DNA of 64,000 nt from Gammaproteobacteria bacterium (GTDB lineage: Bacteria; Actinomycetota; Acidimicrobiia; Spongiisociales; UBA4744), in the NCBI GenBank assembly GCA_011682695.1, contig JAACED010000001.1:25506-89505 (forward strand), written 5' to 3'. The position numbers were made by a program, and so were the translations under genes. How positions within the stretch are numbered: position 1 is the stretch's first letter; every line of letters starts with the position of its first letter. This document shows positions 28,594-36,496 of this stretch, one piece after another. Below the pieces are notes generated by a model. The model did no database searches and was not told the DNA's origin. It was given only the letters and a program-made list of their open reading frames with translations.

Positions 28594-28617
28594 ACCGAGT
28601 ACCGAGTACCTGGTACC
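28594..28617. repeat. Short heptamer array with palindromic end
   Basis: In the 238-base gap between the divergent epimerase and pseudokinase genes, CGAGTAC occurs twice in tandem and is followed by CTGGTAC, ending in a GGTACC palindrome. The architecture recalls the 61507-61551 array. Apart from this and an AGGAGG ribosome site, I see nothing in this gap. Confidence 0.4.
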
Positions 28618-28769
28618 GCCACGCACCATCGGCCCAAGACCACGGGGCGAGCGTAACGCCTCAGGCGTGACGGCCCCGCCGCAGGTGTACGCCACCCTCG
28701 GGGGGATCCTTACATGGGCTCCCCCTGCATGTAGTGTTCGTTCGCAGGGTTTCTACAGGAGGAGGCGAC

Positions 28770-30077
28770 ATGCCACCGCCGCTTCCAGATCGTTATCGGC
28801 TCGAGCAGAGGCTCGGGCGTGACGGCGATGTCGAGGAGTGGCTGGCCACCGACACGCTGCTCGATCGACCGGTTCTCATTCGAGCTCTTGGCCCAGAGAC
28901 CACATCCCGGCGCAGAGAGCAGTTCGTCACATCGTTGCAGGGTGTGGCGGGCGTATCGCACATGCATCTCGCGAACGTGTATTCGGCCGCGCAGGTCGAG
29001 GGAGGTGCCTACTCCGTGACCGAGTGGACCGGCGGCATCACCATGCAGGACCGTCTCAGCGGCGGCGAGACCATGACTCCAGAGGAGTTCATCACCAACG
29101 CCGCCGGCCTCGCCGGTGCGCTGGCGGCAATGCATCAAGCTTCGGTGCTGCACGGGATGATCGACCCTTCCGCCATCAGATTCTCGAAGGCACATCCCGC
29201 CAAACTTGGGGCTTTCGGACGACTCCCCACCTCGACCGACGCCGCTTCCGACGTCACAGCGCTGGCCGACACGCTTCAGATCTGCTTGACCGGTGACCCG
29301 GGCACATTCACAGCACCATCACAACTCGTCGATGGAATCTCTGTAACGGTGGACGAGGCGCTCGCCGAGGCACGATCGGGTGATCTCGATGCTCGGGGGC
29401 TCGCCGAGGCACTTCAGGCCGCACCCAATGCACCAAAGGCTCCTGAACGTTCCTCCGGCTGGACGTGGCGCTGGCTGACTCCCGCCTTCCTGTTGCTCGT
29501 CCTGGCCGCCGGTCTCGTCACCCTCGGCCTTCTCCTCTCCTCTGGATCCGATTCACCCGCCTTGTTCCCTGCACGACCGCCGACATCGACCACGCCTGCC
29601 ACGATTCTTCCCCCGATGACCACGACCTCGACGACCGCTCCCCGATCGACCTCGGCCGTCTCGATCGGCGAAACCATGGTGCTCGATCCATACGGGGACA
29701 ACGCCGAACACGACGCCAAGCTCCCCCTTCTCACCGATGGAGACATCACGACGTCATGGAGGACCGAGCGCTACTACGATCCTCTGCCGCTCATCAAACA
29801 GGGTGTTGGGATCGTCTTCGCGGTCACGGGCACTCCGACGACGTTCCGAGCCAAGGCGATGAGTAACGGCACCACCTACAGTTTGCTGTGGGCACAGGAG
29901 ATGCCGGCCGAATTCGCCGGCTGGGCTCGGATCGCCGGAGGGACCGTCGCCGGAGGAAGTATCTCTTTGCAGCTCCCGCGTCGCGACGGAGGTTTCTGGT
30001 TGCTCTGGCTGACCGATCTTCCCCAACAGGACGACGGCTACTTCACATCGATCGGCGAAATCGAATTCAGCTCATGA
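28770..30077 (+). CDS. Membrane-anchored pseudokinase (MviN/MurJ C-terminal-type) with extracellular domain
   Basis: A 435-residue protein. Residues about 5-220 follow a Ser/Thr kinase fold, but catalytic positions are lost: the HRD segment reads LHGMIDPSAIRF, DFG reads GAFG, and the VAIK lysine is LIR. A single helix at 236-257, a Thr/Pro-rich linker and a C-terminal beta domain (about 300-435, discoidin-like) follow. In M. tuberculosis this module is the C-terminal half of MurJ (Rv3910), next to sigM; here the flippase half is absent. AGGAGGAGG precedes ATG 28770. Its stop overlaps the sigma-factor start. Confidence 0.78.
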   Translation: MPPPLPDRYRLEQRLGRDGDVEEWLATDTLLDRPVLIRALGPETTSRRREQFVTSLQGVAGVSHMHLANVYSAAQVEGGAYSVTEWTGGITMQDRLSGGETMTPEEFITNAAGLAGALAAMHQASVLHGMIDPSAIRFSKAHPAKLGAFGRLPTSTDAASDVTALADTLQICLTGDPGTFTAPSQLVDGISVTVDEALAEARSGDLDARGLAEALQAAPNAPKAPERSSGWTWRWLTPAFLLLVLAAGLVTLGLLLSSGSDSPALFPARPPTSTTPATILPPMTTTSTTAPRSTSAVSIGETMVLDPYGDNAEHDAKLPLLTDGDITTSWRTERYYDPLPLIKQGVGIVFAVTGTPTTFRAKAMSNGTTYSLLWAQEMPAEFAGWARIAGGTVAGGSISLQLPRRDGGFWLLWLTDLPQQDDGYFTSIGEIEFSS

Positions 30078-30643
30078 GCAGTGATCAAGTACTCCTGGAC
30101 CGCTTCTTGGCCGGAGACCGTCGTGCCTTCGACGAGCTGATGCTGCGCCATGAGGATCGTGTCTTCGGACTCGGTTTCCGCATGCTCGGCAACCGAGAGG
30201 ACGCCCTCGATGCCACCCAGCAGACCTTCCTCACCGTCTTCCGAAAAGCCCATCAGTTCTCAGGTCGCTCAACGTTCGCAACGTGGCTGTACCGAGTGGC
30301 AATGAACACCTGCTACGACCGTCTTCGCAAGGCCAAACGTAGGCGTACGGTCCCTATGCCGGAATCCTCAGATCCGCCTGACCTGGCATCACAGGACGCT
30401 CTCACCTCTGCCGAACTCCGTCCCGACCTCATCGAGGCGCTTACCTCACTGCAACCGGAGTTTCGCGCCGCGGTCATGCTTGTCGACCTCGAGGACCTTC
30501 CTTTCGAGGAAGTTGCGCAAATCCTCGACGTGCCCATCGGTACGGTGAAATCGCGCGTCCACCGCGGCAGGAAACTTCTCGCCGCAACACTCCGGAACTT
30601 TCGCGATGTCTCCGTGCATCAAAAGGACGATGACCATGCATGA
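30074..30643 (+). CDS. sigM: ECF sigma factor, SigM-like
   Basis: A 189-residue extracytoplasmic-function sigma factor. Region 2 holds LLDRFLAGDRRAFDELM and DALDATQQTFLTVFRKAHQF; region 4 holds FEEVAQILDVPIGTVKSRVHRGRKLL, split by a short linker. Gene order (pseudokinase, sigma, anti-sigma, trxB, trxA, cwlM) equals the SigM locus of mycobacteria. ATG 30074 overlaps the previous stop as ATGA. The regulon is unknown. Confidence 0.9.
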   Translation: MSSDQVLLDRFLAGDRRAFDELMLRHEDRVFGLGFRMLGNREDALDATQQTFLTVFRKAHQFSGRSTFATWLYRVAMNTCYDRLRKAKRRRTVPMPESSDPPDLASQDALTSAELRPDLIEALTSLQPEFRAAVMLVDLEDLPFEEVAQILDVPIGTVKSRVHRGRKLLAATLRNFRDVSVHQKDDDHA

Positions 30644-31322
30644 TCACGACATCGAACGCATCGCAGCCGTTGCCGAAGAACGGCTCACCGAGAGCGAACT
30701 CGCTGCTGCCGAAGCGGCCATTGCCTCCTGCGAACGTTGCTCTCGCGACCTCGAGGATCACCGCTTGGCGCTCACCTTCATGGGTCAGGCTCCGAAGCCG
30801 GCAATGACAGAACTCGAACGGGCATCACTTCACCGAGCCATCCGTCAGGTCACTGCGCCCAAGCCAACACGTTGGATGCGCCTCGTCCCTGCCTTTGCCG
30901 CGGCAGCAGCTCTCGTGATGGTGCTGGGTGTCGCTTCATTGCTCGGTCGCGGAGGTGACGTCAATATCGAGACGCTCGCTCCTGCGGCCATGGACTCGAC
31001 CACCTCCGCCACCGCCAAGAGCAGCGAAGACTCCGTCCCCCAGCAGGAGAGCGCTCGTGATTTCTCCGCTGCCCCCGCACCGGCGGGATTCACCCCAGAC
31101 CTGCCCGCACTCGCCGGGCAGCTTCGTTCCCTCCCTGATTCTTCCACTCTCGAGGAGTATGCGTGCGACCCGGAAGCGTTGCAGGAAGCGACTCGGCCCC
31201 CCGTCGCCGTTGCCGACGTCATGATCGAAGGCCGCGCCGCCCTGCTCTACGTCTATCCAAGAACCGCCCTCGTATTCGACGCTGAAACCTGCGACCTGCT
31301 CCAACGAATTCCAGCCCAGTAA
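30636..31322 (+). CDS. Anti-sigma factor, membrane-anchored, RsmA-like
   Basis: A 228-residue single-pass protein. The N-terminal domain resembles zinc anti-sigma domains, with SCERC as the CxxC, but the expected His four residues before it is Ala (AEAAIASCERC), so zinc binding may be lost or altered. One helix lies at about 82-102, and an exported Ser/Ala/Pro-rich and folded domain follows. ATG 30636 is chosen because AGGA lies eight bases upstream; ATG 30630 is possible. It overlaps the end of sigM, consistent with coupled synthesis of partner proteins. Confidence 0.8.
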   Translation: MHDHDIERIAAVAEERLTESELAAAEAAIASCERCSRDLEDHRLALTFMGQAPKPAMTELERASLHRAIRQVTAPKPTRWMRLVPAFAAAAALVMVLGVASLLGRGGDVNIETLAPAAMDSTTSATAKSSEDSVPQQESARDFSAAPAPAGFTPDLPALAGQLRSLPDSSTLEEYACDPEALQEATRPPVAVADVMIEGRAALLYVYPRTALVFDAETCDLLQRIPAQ

Positions 31323-31485
31323 CGGGGTCCGATCGACTCGATCGAGACTCACCCGAGCTGCCGGGTCATGGGAACTGTCACACCATCTACGAATTCGGAG
31401 CTCGCCGACCGTGGCTCACCACCCCGTTGGCGACTCCGAACTCCACACAGATTGTCTTAGGTGTGCGGCTATCCTGAATAGCTCT

Positions 31486-31770
31486 ATGAACGACATGGCT
31501 ACTCGCTTCGCGGACCTCCTCGAGACTGTTGCCACAAAGATCCGCTCACTCACCGTCGATCGGCTCGCCCGGGCCATTCGGATAGCGACAGCGGGTCTGG
31601 TGGCATTTGTCTTGGTGGTGATCGCTCTCATCTACCTGGTCGTGGCAATCTTCCGGGCGGTCTCCGTCCCTTTGACCATGGAAGGCGCTTACGCTGCATT
31701 CGGTGGACTATTCCTCATCGCCGGCGTGTTCGTGTGGCAGAAGCGCAAACCCAAGGAAGACAATGACTGA
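31486..31770 (+). CDS. Small membrane protein before trxB
   Basis: A 94-residue protein with two helices (about 25-50 and 60-82) and a short charged C-terminus (QKRKPKEDND). I do not recognise a named family; it has the look of small holin-like actinobacterial membrane proteins. ATG 31486 is chosen as the first start after a TATCCT at 31470-31475. Its last eight bases overlap trxB, and the AAGGAAG used by trxB lies in its end, so the two are co-expressed. Confidence 0.65.
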   Translation: MNDMATRFADLLETVATKIRSLTVDRLARAIRIATAGLVAFVLVVIALIYLVVAIFRAVSVPLTMEGAYAAFGGLFLIAGVFVWQKRKPKEDND

Positions 31771-32686
31771 AGAAATCATCATCGTCGGATCGGGCCCCGC
31801 CGGGCTCACCGCGGCCCTCTACGCAGCAAGGGGTGGCAATACTCCCCTCGTCATTGAAGGCAGTCAGGCGGGCGGGCAACTGATGCTCACCACCGAAATC
31901 GAGAACTTCCCCGGTTTCCCAGATGGCCTCCTGGGACCGGAACTCATGGATCGCATGCGCAAACAGGCCGAACGCTTTGGTGCGCGCATGATTACTTCTG
32001 ACGTTTCGAAAGTCGATCTCGGTGTTTCTCCATTCAACGTGTGGATCGGTGATGATGCGTATTCGGCTCGATCCATCATCGTGTCCACAGGGGCTTCGGC
32101 CAAGTGGCTGGGGATCCCCGGCGAGGACCGCCTACTTGGCCGCGGTGTTTCATCCTGCGCGACCTGTGATGGCTTCTTCTTCCGGGACCAGGAGATCATC
32201 GTCGTGGGTGGAGGAGATACGGCCATGGAGGAAGCCCTCTTCTTGACCACTTTTGCCACGACAGTCCATATCGTGCATCGGCGCGACCAGTTCCGCGCTT
32301 CGGCGGTCATGACACAACGAGCACTCGCACATCCGAAAATCAACGTGATCTGGGATACGGTGCTCGAAGAAGTCCTCGGTGAGGATGAAGTCACCGCGGT
32401 ACGCCTCCGCAACGTCAAGACCGATGCGGTAACCGAGATGCCGATCAGTGGCGTGTTCGTCGCCATCGGCCACAAGCCGAACACCGATCTGTTCAGAGGA
32501 CAGCTCGAGATGGACGAAGTCGGCTATCTGTCCCTCACCGGTCCCGCTTCAACCCAGACGTCCGTTGCCGGCGTGTTTGCGGCCGGGGATGTCGCCGATT
32601 CTCTCTACCGTCAGGCGATTACGGCCGCCGGGACAGGAGCAAGAGCCGCCATCGACGCTCGCCGATGGCTCGAAGCACAGCAATGA
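31763..32686 (+). CDS. trxB: Thioredoxin reductase
   Basis: NADPH- and FAD-dependent reduction of thioredoxin. The 307-residue protein has the FAD motif IIIVGSGPAGLTAALYAARGG near the N-terminus, redox pair Cys132/Cys135 in SCATCDGFFF, NADPH motif VVGGGDTAMEEA and the C-terminal FAD block GVFAAGDVAD. ATG 31763 has AAGGAAG just upstream. It is followed by trxA, as in mycobacteria. Confidence 0.95.
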   Translation: MTEEIIIVGSGPAGLTAALYAARGGNTPLVIEGSQAGGQLMLTTEIENFPGFPDGLLGPELMDRMRKQAERFGARMITSDVSKVDLGVSPFNVWIGDDAYSARSIIVSTGASAKWLGIPGEDRLLGRGVSSCATCDGFFFRDQEIIVVGGGDTAMEEALFLTTFATTVHIVHRRDQFRASAVMTQRALAHPKINVIWDTVLEEVLGEDEVTAVRLRNVKTDAVTEMPISGVFVAIGHKPNTDLFRGQLEMDEVGYLSLTGPASTQTSVAGVFAAGDVADSLYRQAITAAGTGARAAIDARRWLEAQQ

Positions 32687-32732
32687 ACCAGAACCACCAC
32701 AGGCTCTACGACACGATCTGAGGAGGCCCCTC

Positions 32733-33059
32733 TTGGCCGAGCACACCCTGACCATCACGACCGACAATTTCGCTGACGCCATCGACACAGACACACCGAT
32801 CCTGATCGACTTCTGGGCCGAGTGGTGCGGCCCATGCCGGATGGTTGCACCGATTCTCGACGAGATCGCCAGTGAGTATCCCGGCAAGATCACCATCGGA
32901 AAACTCAACGTCGATGAGAACCCTTCCTTGGCCGCAGCCCACGACGTCATGAGTATTCCCACCATGATTCTCTTCGACAAGGGAAAAGAACAGCGACGAA
33001 TCGTCGGTGCCCGTCCAAAGCACGCCATGGTGGCCGAGCTCGCACAATTCCTCAGATAA
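32733..33059 (+). CDS. trxA: Thioredoxin
   Basis: A 108-residue classic thioredoxin with active site WCGPCR (Cys32, Cys35), FWAEW before it and the cis-Pro segment SIPTMILF. It starts at TTG 32733, supported by a strong GAGGAGG about 8 bases upstream; no ATG or GTG in frame is well placed. It accepts electrons from TrxB encoded 46 bases upstream. Confidence 0.94.
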   Translation: MAEHTLTITTDNFADAIDTDTPILIDFWAEWCGPCRMVAPILDEIASEYPGKITIGKLNVDENPSLAAAHDVMSIPTMILFDKGKEQRRIVGARPKHAMVAELAQFLR

Positions 33060-33105
33060 GGCCTGTCTCTGCACCAGTTACAGCAAGGGCAAGCGTGACG
33101 GCTCC

Positions 33106-33131
33106 CTCGGCACGCCGGGTGCGCTGCCGAG
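33106..33131 (+). terminator. Probable terminator after trxA
   Basis: CTCGGCA and TGCCGAG form a 7-bp stem with a 12-base loop, followed by a T-rich tract (CTTCTTGTTT). It lies 47 bases after the trxA stop and before cwlM. Confidence 0.5.
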
Positions 33132-33158
33132 TACCTTCTTGTTTGTGAACCTGCAACG

Positions 33159-34142
33159 ATGAGAGCTATGAGGCTCTACCGTGTCGGCTCATCAGGAGCG
33201 CCCATTCGCGACATCCAGATCCGACTGGGCGCGCTCGGGTTTCCTTGCAGCAGCGATCCGCCCGGCGAGTTTCGCGAGGCCACGCGACTGGCCGTCATCT
33301 CTTTCCAGTCAGAACGAGGGCTTCCTGCAGACGGGATCATCGGACAGGACACGTGGCGAGCCCTCTACGAGGCCGGATACAAGCTCGGTGACCGGCTCCT
33401 CTACAACAAACGGCCCATGTTCCGAGGCGATGACGTCGCAGAACTTCAACGCCGGCTCAATGCTCTCGGTTTCGATGCGGGCAAGGTCGACGGTATCTTC
33501 GGTCCGAACACGGTTCGTGCAGTACTCGAATTCCAGCAGAACCGATGGCTCTCCGAGGACGGTGTCGCAGGACCCGAGATCGTCGCCGAACTCGATCTCG
33601 TCTCCAAAGCCACACGAAAGACCGGCCGCGACGCGATCCGTGAGCGAGAGTGGCTCCGCGGTCTCCCCCGCTCGATTGCAGGAGCACGTGTCTTCATCGA
33701 TGCCGCCTGTGGGCTGGATGAAGAGGCGCAGGCCACATGGGAGGCGGCCGTCTCAACCGCAACGACCATCCAGGAACTGGGAGCTATCCCTCTCCTCGCT
33801 CGCAGCGCGGACGCCAGACCACCCGAGAGAATCCGAGCCCTACGCGCCAATCGCCTCGGAGCCGACCTCATCGTTGGTTTCCGGTTCCCTGCAGGTACAG
33901 ACCCTCTCATCACTTTCTTCGCCTCGTCCAAGAGTCACAGCGAGGCAGGTGCCGCTCTCGCATCACATCTCGGCGCTGAGCTCTCCTTGCCTGTCAACGG
34001 ACGCGCCCAGTCGCTTCTCAAAGAAACCCGGGCCCCCGCCGTGGTGATCTGTCATCCCTCTCCCGACGCCGAACTTGGAGTCTCTGTGGCGCGAGCACTC
34101 TCCTCATTCTTCTCCCATGCAAGAGATCTCACCGACGACTGA
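33159..34142 (+). CDS. cwlM: CwlM-like protein with degenerate amidase domain
   Basis: A 327-residue protein with two peptidoglycan-binding-type repeats (about 8-72 and 86-146: GIIGQDTWRALYEAG, GIFGPNTVRAVLEFQ) and an Amidase_3-like C-terminal domain. The zinc and catalytic positions are gone: the DPGHGG segment reads IDAACGLD (180-187), the second His segment reads IVGFRFP, and no catalytic Glu is seen in AVVICHPSPDAE. In mycobacteria CwlM is a cytoplasmic regulator of MurA rather than a hydrolase, and no signal peptide is visible here. ATG 33159 or ATG 33168 could start it. Gene order trxA-cwlM-parB supports orthology. Confidence 0.83.
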   Translation: MRAMRLYRVGSSGAPIRDIQIRLGALGFPCSSDPPGEFREATRLAVISFQSERGLPADGIIGQDTWRALYEAGYKLGDRLLYNKRPMFRGDDVAELQRRLNALGFDAGKVDGIFGPNTVRAVLEFQQNRWLSEDGVAGPEIVAELDLVSKATRKTGRDAIREREWLRGLPRSIAGARVFIDAACGLDEEAQATWEAAVSTATTIQELGAIPLLARSADARPPERIRALRANRLGADLIVGFRFPAGTDPLITFFASSKSHSEAGAALASHLGAELSLPVNGRAQSLLKETRAPAVVICHPSPDAELGVSVARALSSFFSHARDLTDD

Positions 34143-34170
34143 GTGCACCTCCTTGGAAGCCGACCTATTA

Positions 34171-34182
34171 CGTCACGTGACG
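34171..34182. repeat. 12-bp palindrome between cwlM and parB
   Basis: CGTCACGTGACG is a perfect palindrome sharing the CACGTG core with parS but lacking the flanking GTTT/AAAC. It lies between convergent gene ends. Its function is not known. Confidence 0.35.
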
Positions 34183-34253
34183 GTACTGGGTCCAGCAGGA
34201 GGGGTTTGGCCGGCAACATCGGGATTTCGACCTCGCTCGCTCATCGCGGACCT

Positions 34254-35093
34254 CTAGAGAAGATCTTTGAAGATTCTCTCCAAATCATCCAGGGAAGAGA
34301 ACTCGATGGAGATCCTTCCCTTTTTCTTTGCTCCGTAACGAATATGGACCGGAGCCTTGAGCGAATCTTGAAGCCGTTCTTCCAGAGCGATGATCGCCGC
34401 AGGTCGCGCGGCCCTCACCCTTCTCGATTTCTCCCCCACCCTATTGCGAACCCGAACAGCGTCCTCAACCTGTCGAACCGACCAGCCTTCCTCCGCCGCC
34501 TTGTGGGCCACATGCTCGCAGAATGCCCGATCTTCCAACCCAAGAAGCGCTCGTGCGTGACCTCCGGTCAGCTCGCCACGTTCCAGCATCCCTTGTATCG
34601 ATGCGGGTAGCTGTAGTAGACGCAGAGCATTGGTCACAGCGGAACGAGACTTCCCGACCCTCCTCCCGATCTCTTCGTGCGTCAATAAGAAGTCGTCGAG
34701 TAGCTGTTGATAGGCAGCGGCTTCCTCGAGCACCGTGAGGTCTTCCCTCTGGAGATTCTCGATCAACGCTTCCGTCAGGAGCTTGTCGTCCTCTCCTTGT
34801 CTGATGATGACGGGCAACTCGGAGAGACCGACTCTCCGGGCGGCGCGGAGCCTACGCTCTCCGGCCACCAGCGTGTAGACCCCTTCGTCGTTGTCGTTCA
34901 CGATTATCGGTTGGAGCAGCCCCACCTCCTGAATCGAAGCGGCCAACGATGCCAGTGCCTCTTCGTCGAAGTTCTCCCTCGGTTGGCGCGGATTCGGCCG
35001 TATCTTCTCGATCGGAATGATTGAGAACGTACGTTCGGCCTTAGGAATCAGCGCTTCCAGGCCGCGACCAAGGCCGCTCTTTCTAGTCGGCAT
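34254..35093 (-). CDS. parB: Chromosome partition protein ParB
   Basis: Binds parS and slides as a CTP-dependent clamp to organise the origin. The 279-residue protein has the ParA-stimulating basic N-terminus (RKSGLGRGLEALIP), the CTP motif GERRLRAAR, the ENLQRE helix and helix-turn-helix LTHEEIGRRVGKSRSAVTN. ATG 35093 has GGGAGG upstream and overlaps the parA stop by 11 bases. A parS site lies 1.4 kb away at 36474. The 111-base gap to cwlM holds only a 12-bp palindrome at 34171. Confidence 0.95.
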   Translation of the reverse strand: MPTRKSGLGRGLEALIPKAERTFSIIPIEKIRPNPRQPRENFDEEALASLAASIQEVGLLQPIIVNDNDEGVYTLVAGERRLRAARRVGLSELPVIIRQGEDDKLLTEALIENLQREDLTVLEEAAAYQQLLDDFLLTHEEIGRRVGKSRSAVTNALRLLQLPASIQGMLERGELTGGHARALLGLEDRAFCEHVAHKAAEEGWSVRQVEDAVRVRNRVGEKSRRVRAARPAAIIALEERLQDSLKAPVHIRYGAKKKGRISIEFSSLDDLERIFKDLL

Positions 35094-35880
35094 GCTCGCC
35101 TCCCTCATGGCGATCCACGAACTCTCTCCCAAGTTGTCGGTAGGCAATGGCGCCGCGGCTCATCGGATCAAAGGCTTCGATCGGCTGCCCGTACGAAGGC
35201 GCCTCAGACAGTCGGACCGACCTGGGAATGACCGTGCGGTAGGCAACTTCTCCGAAAAACTCTCTCACCTGCGCAACGACATCGGCCGACAGATTCGTCC
35301 TTCCGTCATACATCGTCAGTACGACACCCCCGATTCGCAGGTCCGGATTGAGGTTTCCACTGACCAGTTCGATATTCTGCATCAACTGGCTCAGGCCCTC
35401 GAGGGCGTAATACTCACACTGGATCGGGATGAGCACCTCGTCTGCTGCGGCGAGTGCATTCACCGTAAGAAGGCCCAACGACGGCGGGCAATCCATGAGT
35501 ATGAAATCGTACTCCCCATTCAGATCTCGCAGTGCGTTCTGCAGTCGAAGCTCTCTAGAGAACATCGAAACCAACTCGATCTCTGCGCCGGCTAGATCGA
35601 TCGTGGCGGGGACAACGAAGAGGTCTCGATAGCTCGTTCCCTCAACTGCATCCTCGATTGCGGCGCCGCCGACCAGGACGTCGTACGTGGATACGCTCAC
35701 CGATGCACGATCTACACCAAATCCTGACGTGGCGTTTCCTTGCGGATCCAGGTCGACGACCAAGATGCGTTTCCCTTGAAAGGCAAGGGTTGCTGCAAGG
35801 TTGATGGCGGTCGTGGATTTACCCACCCCGCCCTTCTGATTGGTGATCGCGACGATCGATGTGTGTCTGTCAGTCTCCAC
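35083..35880 (-). CDS. parA: Chromosome partition ATPase ParA
   Basis: Deviant Walker ATPase that moves ParB-parS complexes. The 265-residue protein has KGGVGKSTTAINLA, the switch block VVDLDPQGNATSGFG and DCPPSLGLLTVNAL. GTG 35880 is chosen; upstream codons to 35946 lie within rsmG and do not look like protein. It overlaps rsmG by 11 bases and parB by 11, so rsmG-parA-parB form one coupled unit. Confidence 0.95.
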   Translation of the reverse strand: METDRHTSIVAITNQKGGVGKSTTAINLAATLAFQGKRILVVDLDPQGNATSGFGVDRASVSVSTYDVLVGGAAIEDAVEGTSYRDLFVVPATIDLAGAEIELVSMFSRELRLQNALRDLNGEYDFILMDCPPSLGLLTVNALAAADEVLIPIQCEYYALEGLSQLMQNIELVSGNLNPDLRIGGVVLTMYDGRTNLSADVVAQVREFFGEVAYRTVIPRSVRLSEAPSYGQPIEAFDPMSRGAIAYRQLGREFVDRHEGGEHAD

Positions 35881-36481
35881 AGTGCTGCATGATAAGCAGC
35901 CATCCTGAAGGGTCAAGGACCTGGACTTCCACGATACGTCCGCCAAGCTCTTGCCAGCGCGGATCTGCGGTACGACGATGTGCCAACCCGATGACCGCCT
36001 TCCCCCCAGGCATCAGCACGTTCGCCATCACTTCCACCGCATCGGAAGGACCAAGCACGGCTCGCATGGTGACCGCCTCACATGCCCGCTGCTCCCGCAC
36101 GTCCCCGACCAACGCCTCGGTGTTCGCCAACCCGAGCACCCGGATTGCCCTTCTCAACAGTCGTACACGCTTCGTCGACCGATCCAGCAGCGTGACGGCC
36201 GTTTGAGGAAACGCCACTGCGACCGGGATCCCCGGCAATCCAGCTCCAGAGCCGGCGTCGATCAGCCGCTTCGGTGGATGATCCCTCCATCCGATACAAA
36301 AACTCAGGGCGTCCACGATATGGCGGGTCCAGAGACGATCGCCTTCAGTGGGGGAGAGGAGCCCCGCCGGAATTGCCTCTTGAGTGAGCCACCGCTCGAA
36401 TTCCTTCAGTAGCTCCCACTGCTCAGGACGAAGATCGACCCCCAACCACTCACTGATTCGCGGTTGAGGGTCATGTTTCAC
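35870..36481 (-). CDS. rsmG: 16S rRNA (guanine-N7) methyltransferase RsmG
   Basis: Methylates G527 of 16S rRNA (E. coli numbering); loss gives low-level streptomycin resistance in several bacteria. The 203-residue protein shows RHIVDALSF, the SAM motif DAGSGAGLPGIPVA and RAVLGPSDAVEV. It starts at GTG 36481, and this GTG lies inside the parS palindrome, so the partition site and the coding start share bases. It follows jag after 15 bases. Confidence 0.93.
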   Translation of the reverse strand: MKHDPQPRISEWLGVDLRPEQWELLKEFERWLTQEAIPAGLLSPTEGDRLWTRHIVDALSFCIGWRDHPPKRLIDAGSGAGLPGIPVAVAFPQTAVTLLDRSTKRVRLLRRAIRVLGLANTEALVGDVREQRACEAVTMRAVLGPSDAVEVMANVLMPGGKAVIGLAHRRTADPRWQELGGRIVEVQVLDPSGWLLIMQHCGD

Positions 36482-36489
36482 GTGAAACT
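36474..36489. promoter_or_regulatory. parS partition site
   Basis: TGTTTCACGTGAAACT matches the bacterial parS consensus (TGTTTCACGTGAAACA) at 15 of 16 positions and contains the perfect 14-mer GTTTCACGTGAAAC. It spans the jag-rsmG gap and the first codons of rsmG, 2.8 kb from the dnaA start and 1.4 kb from parB. ParB should load here. I found no second copy in the window by eye. Confidence 0.88.
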
Positions 36490-36496
36490 CGAGGGT

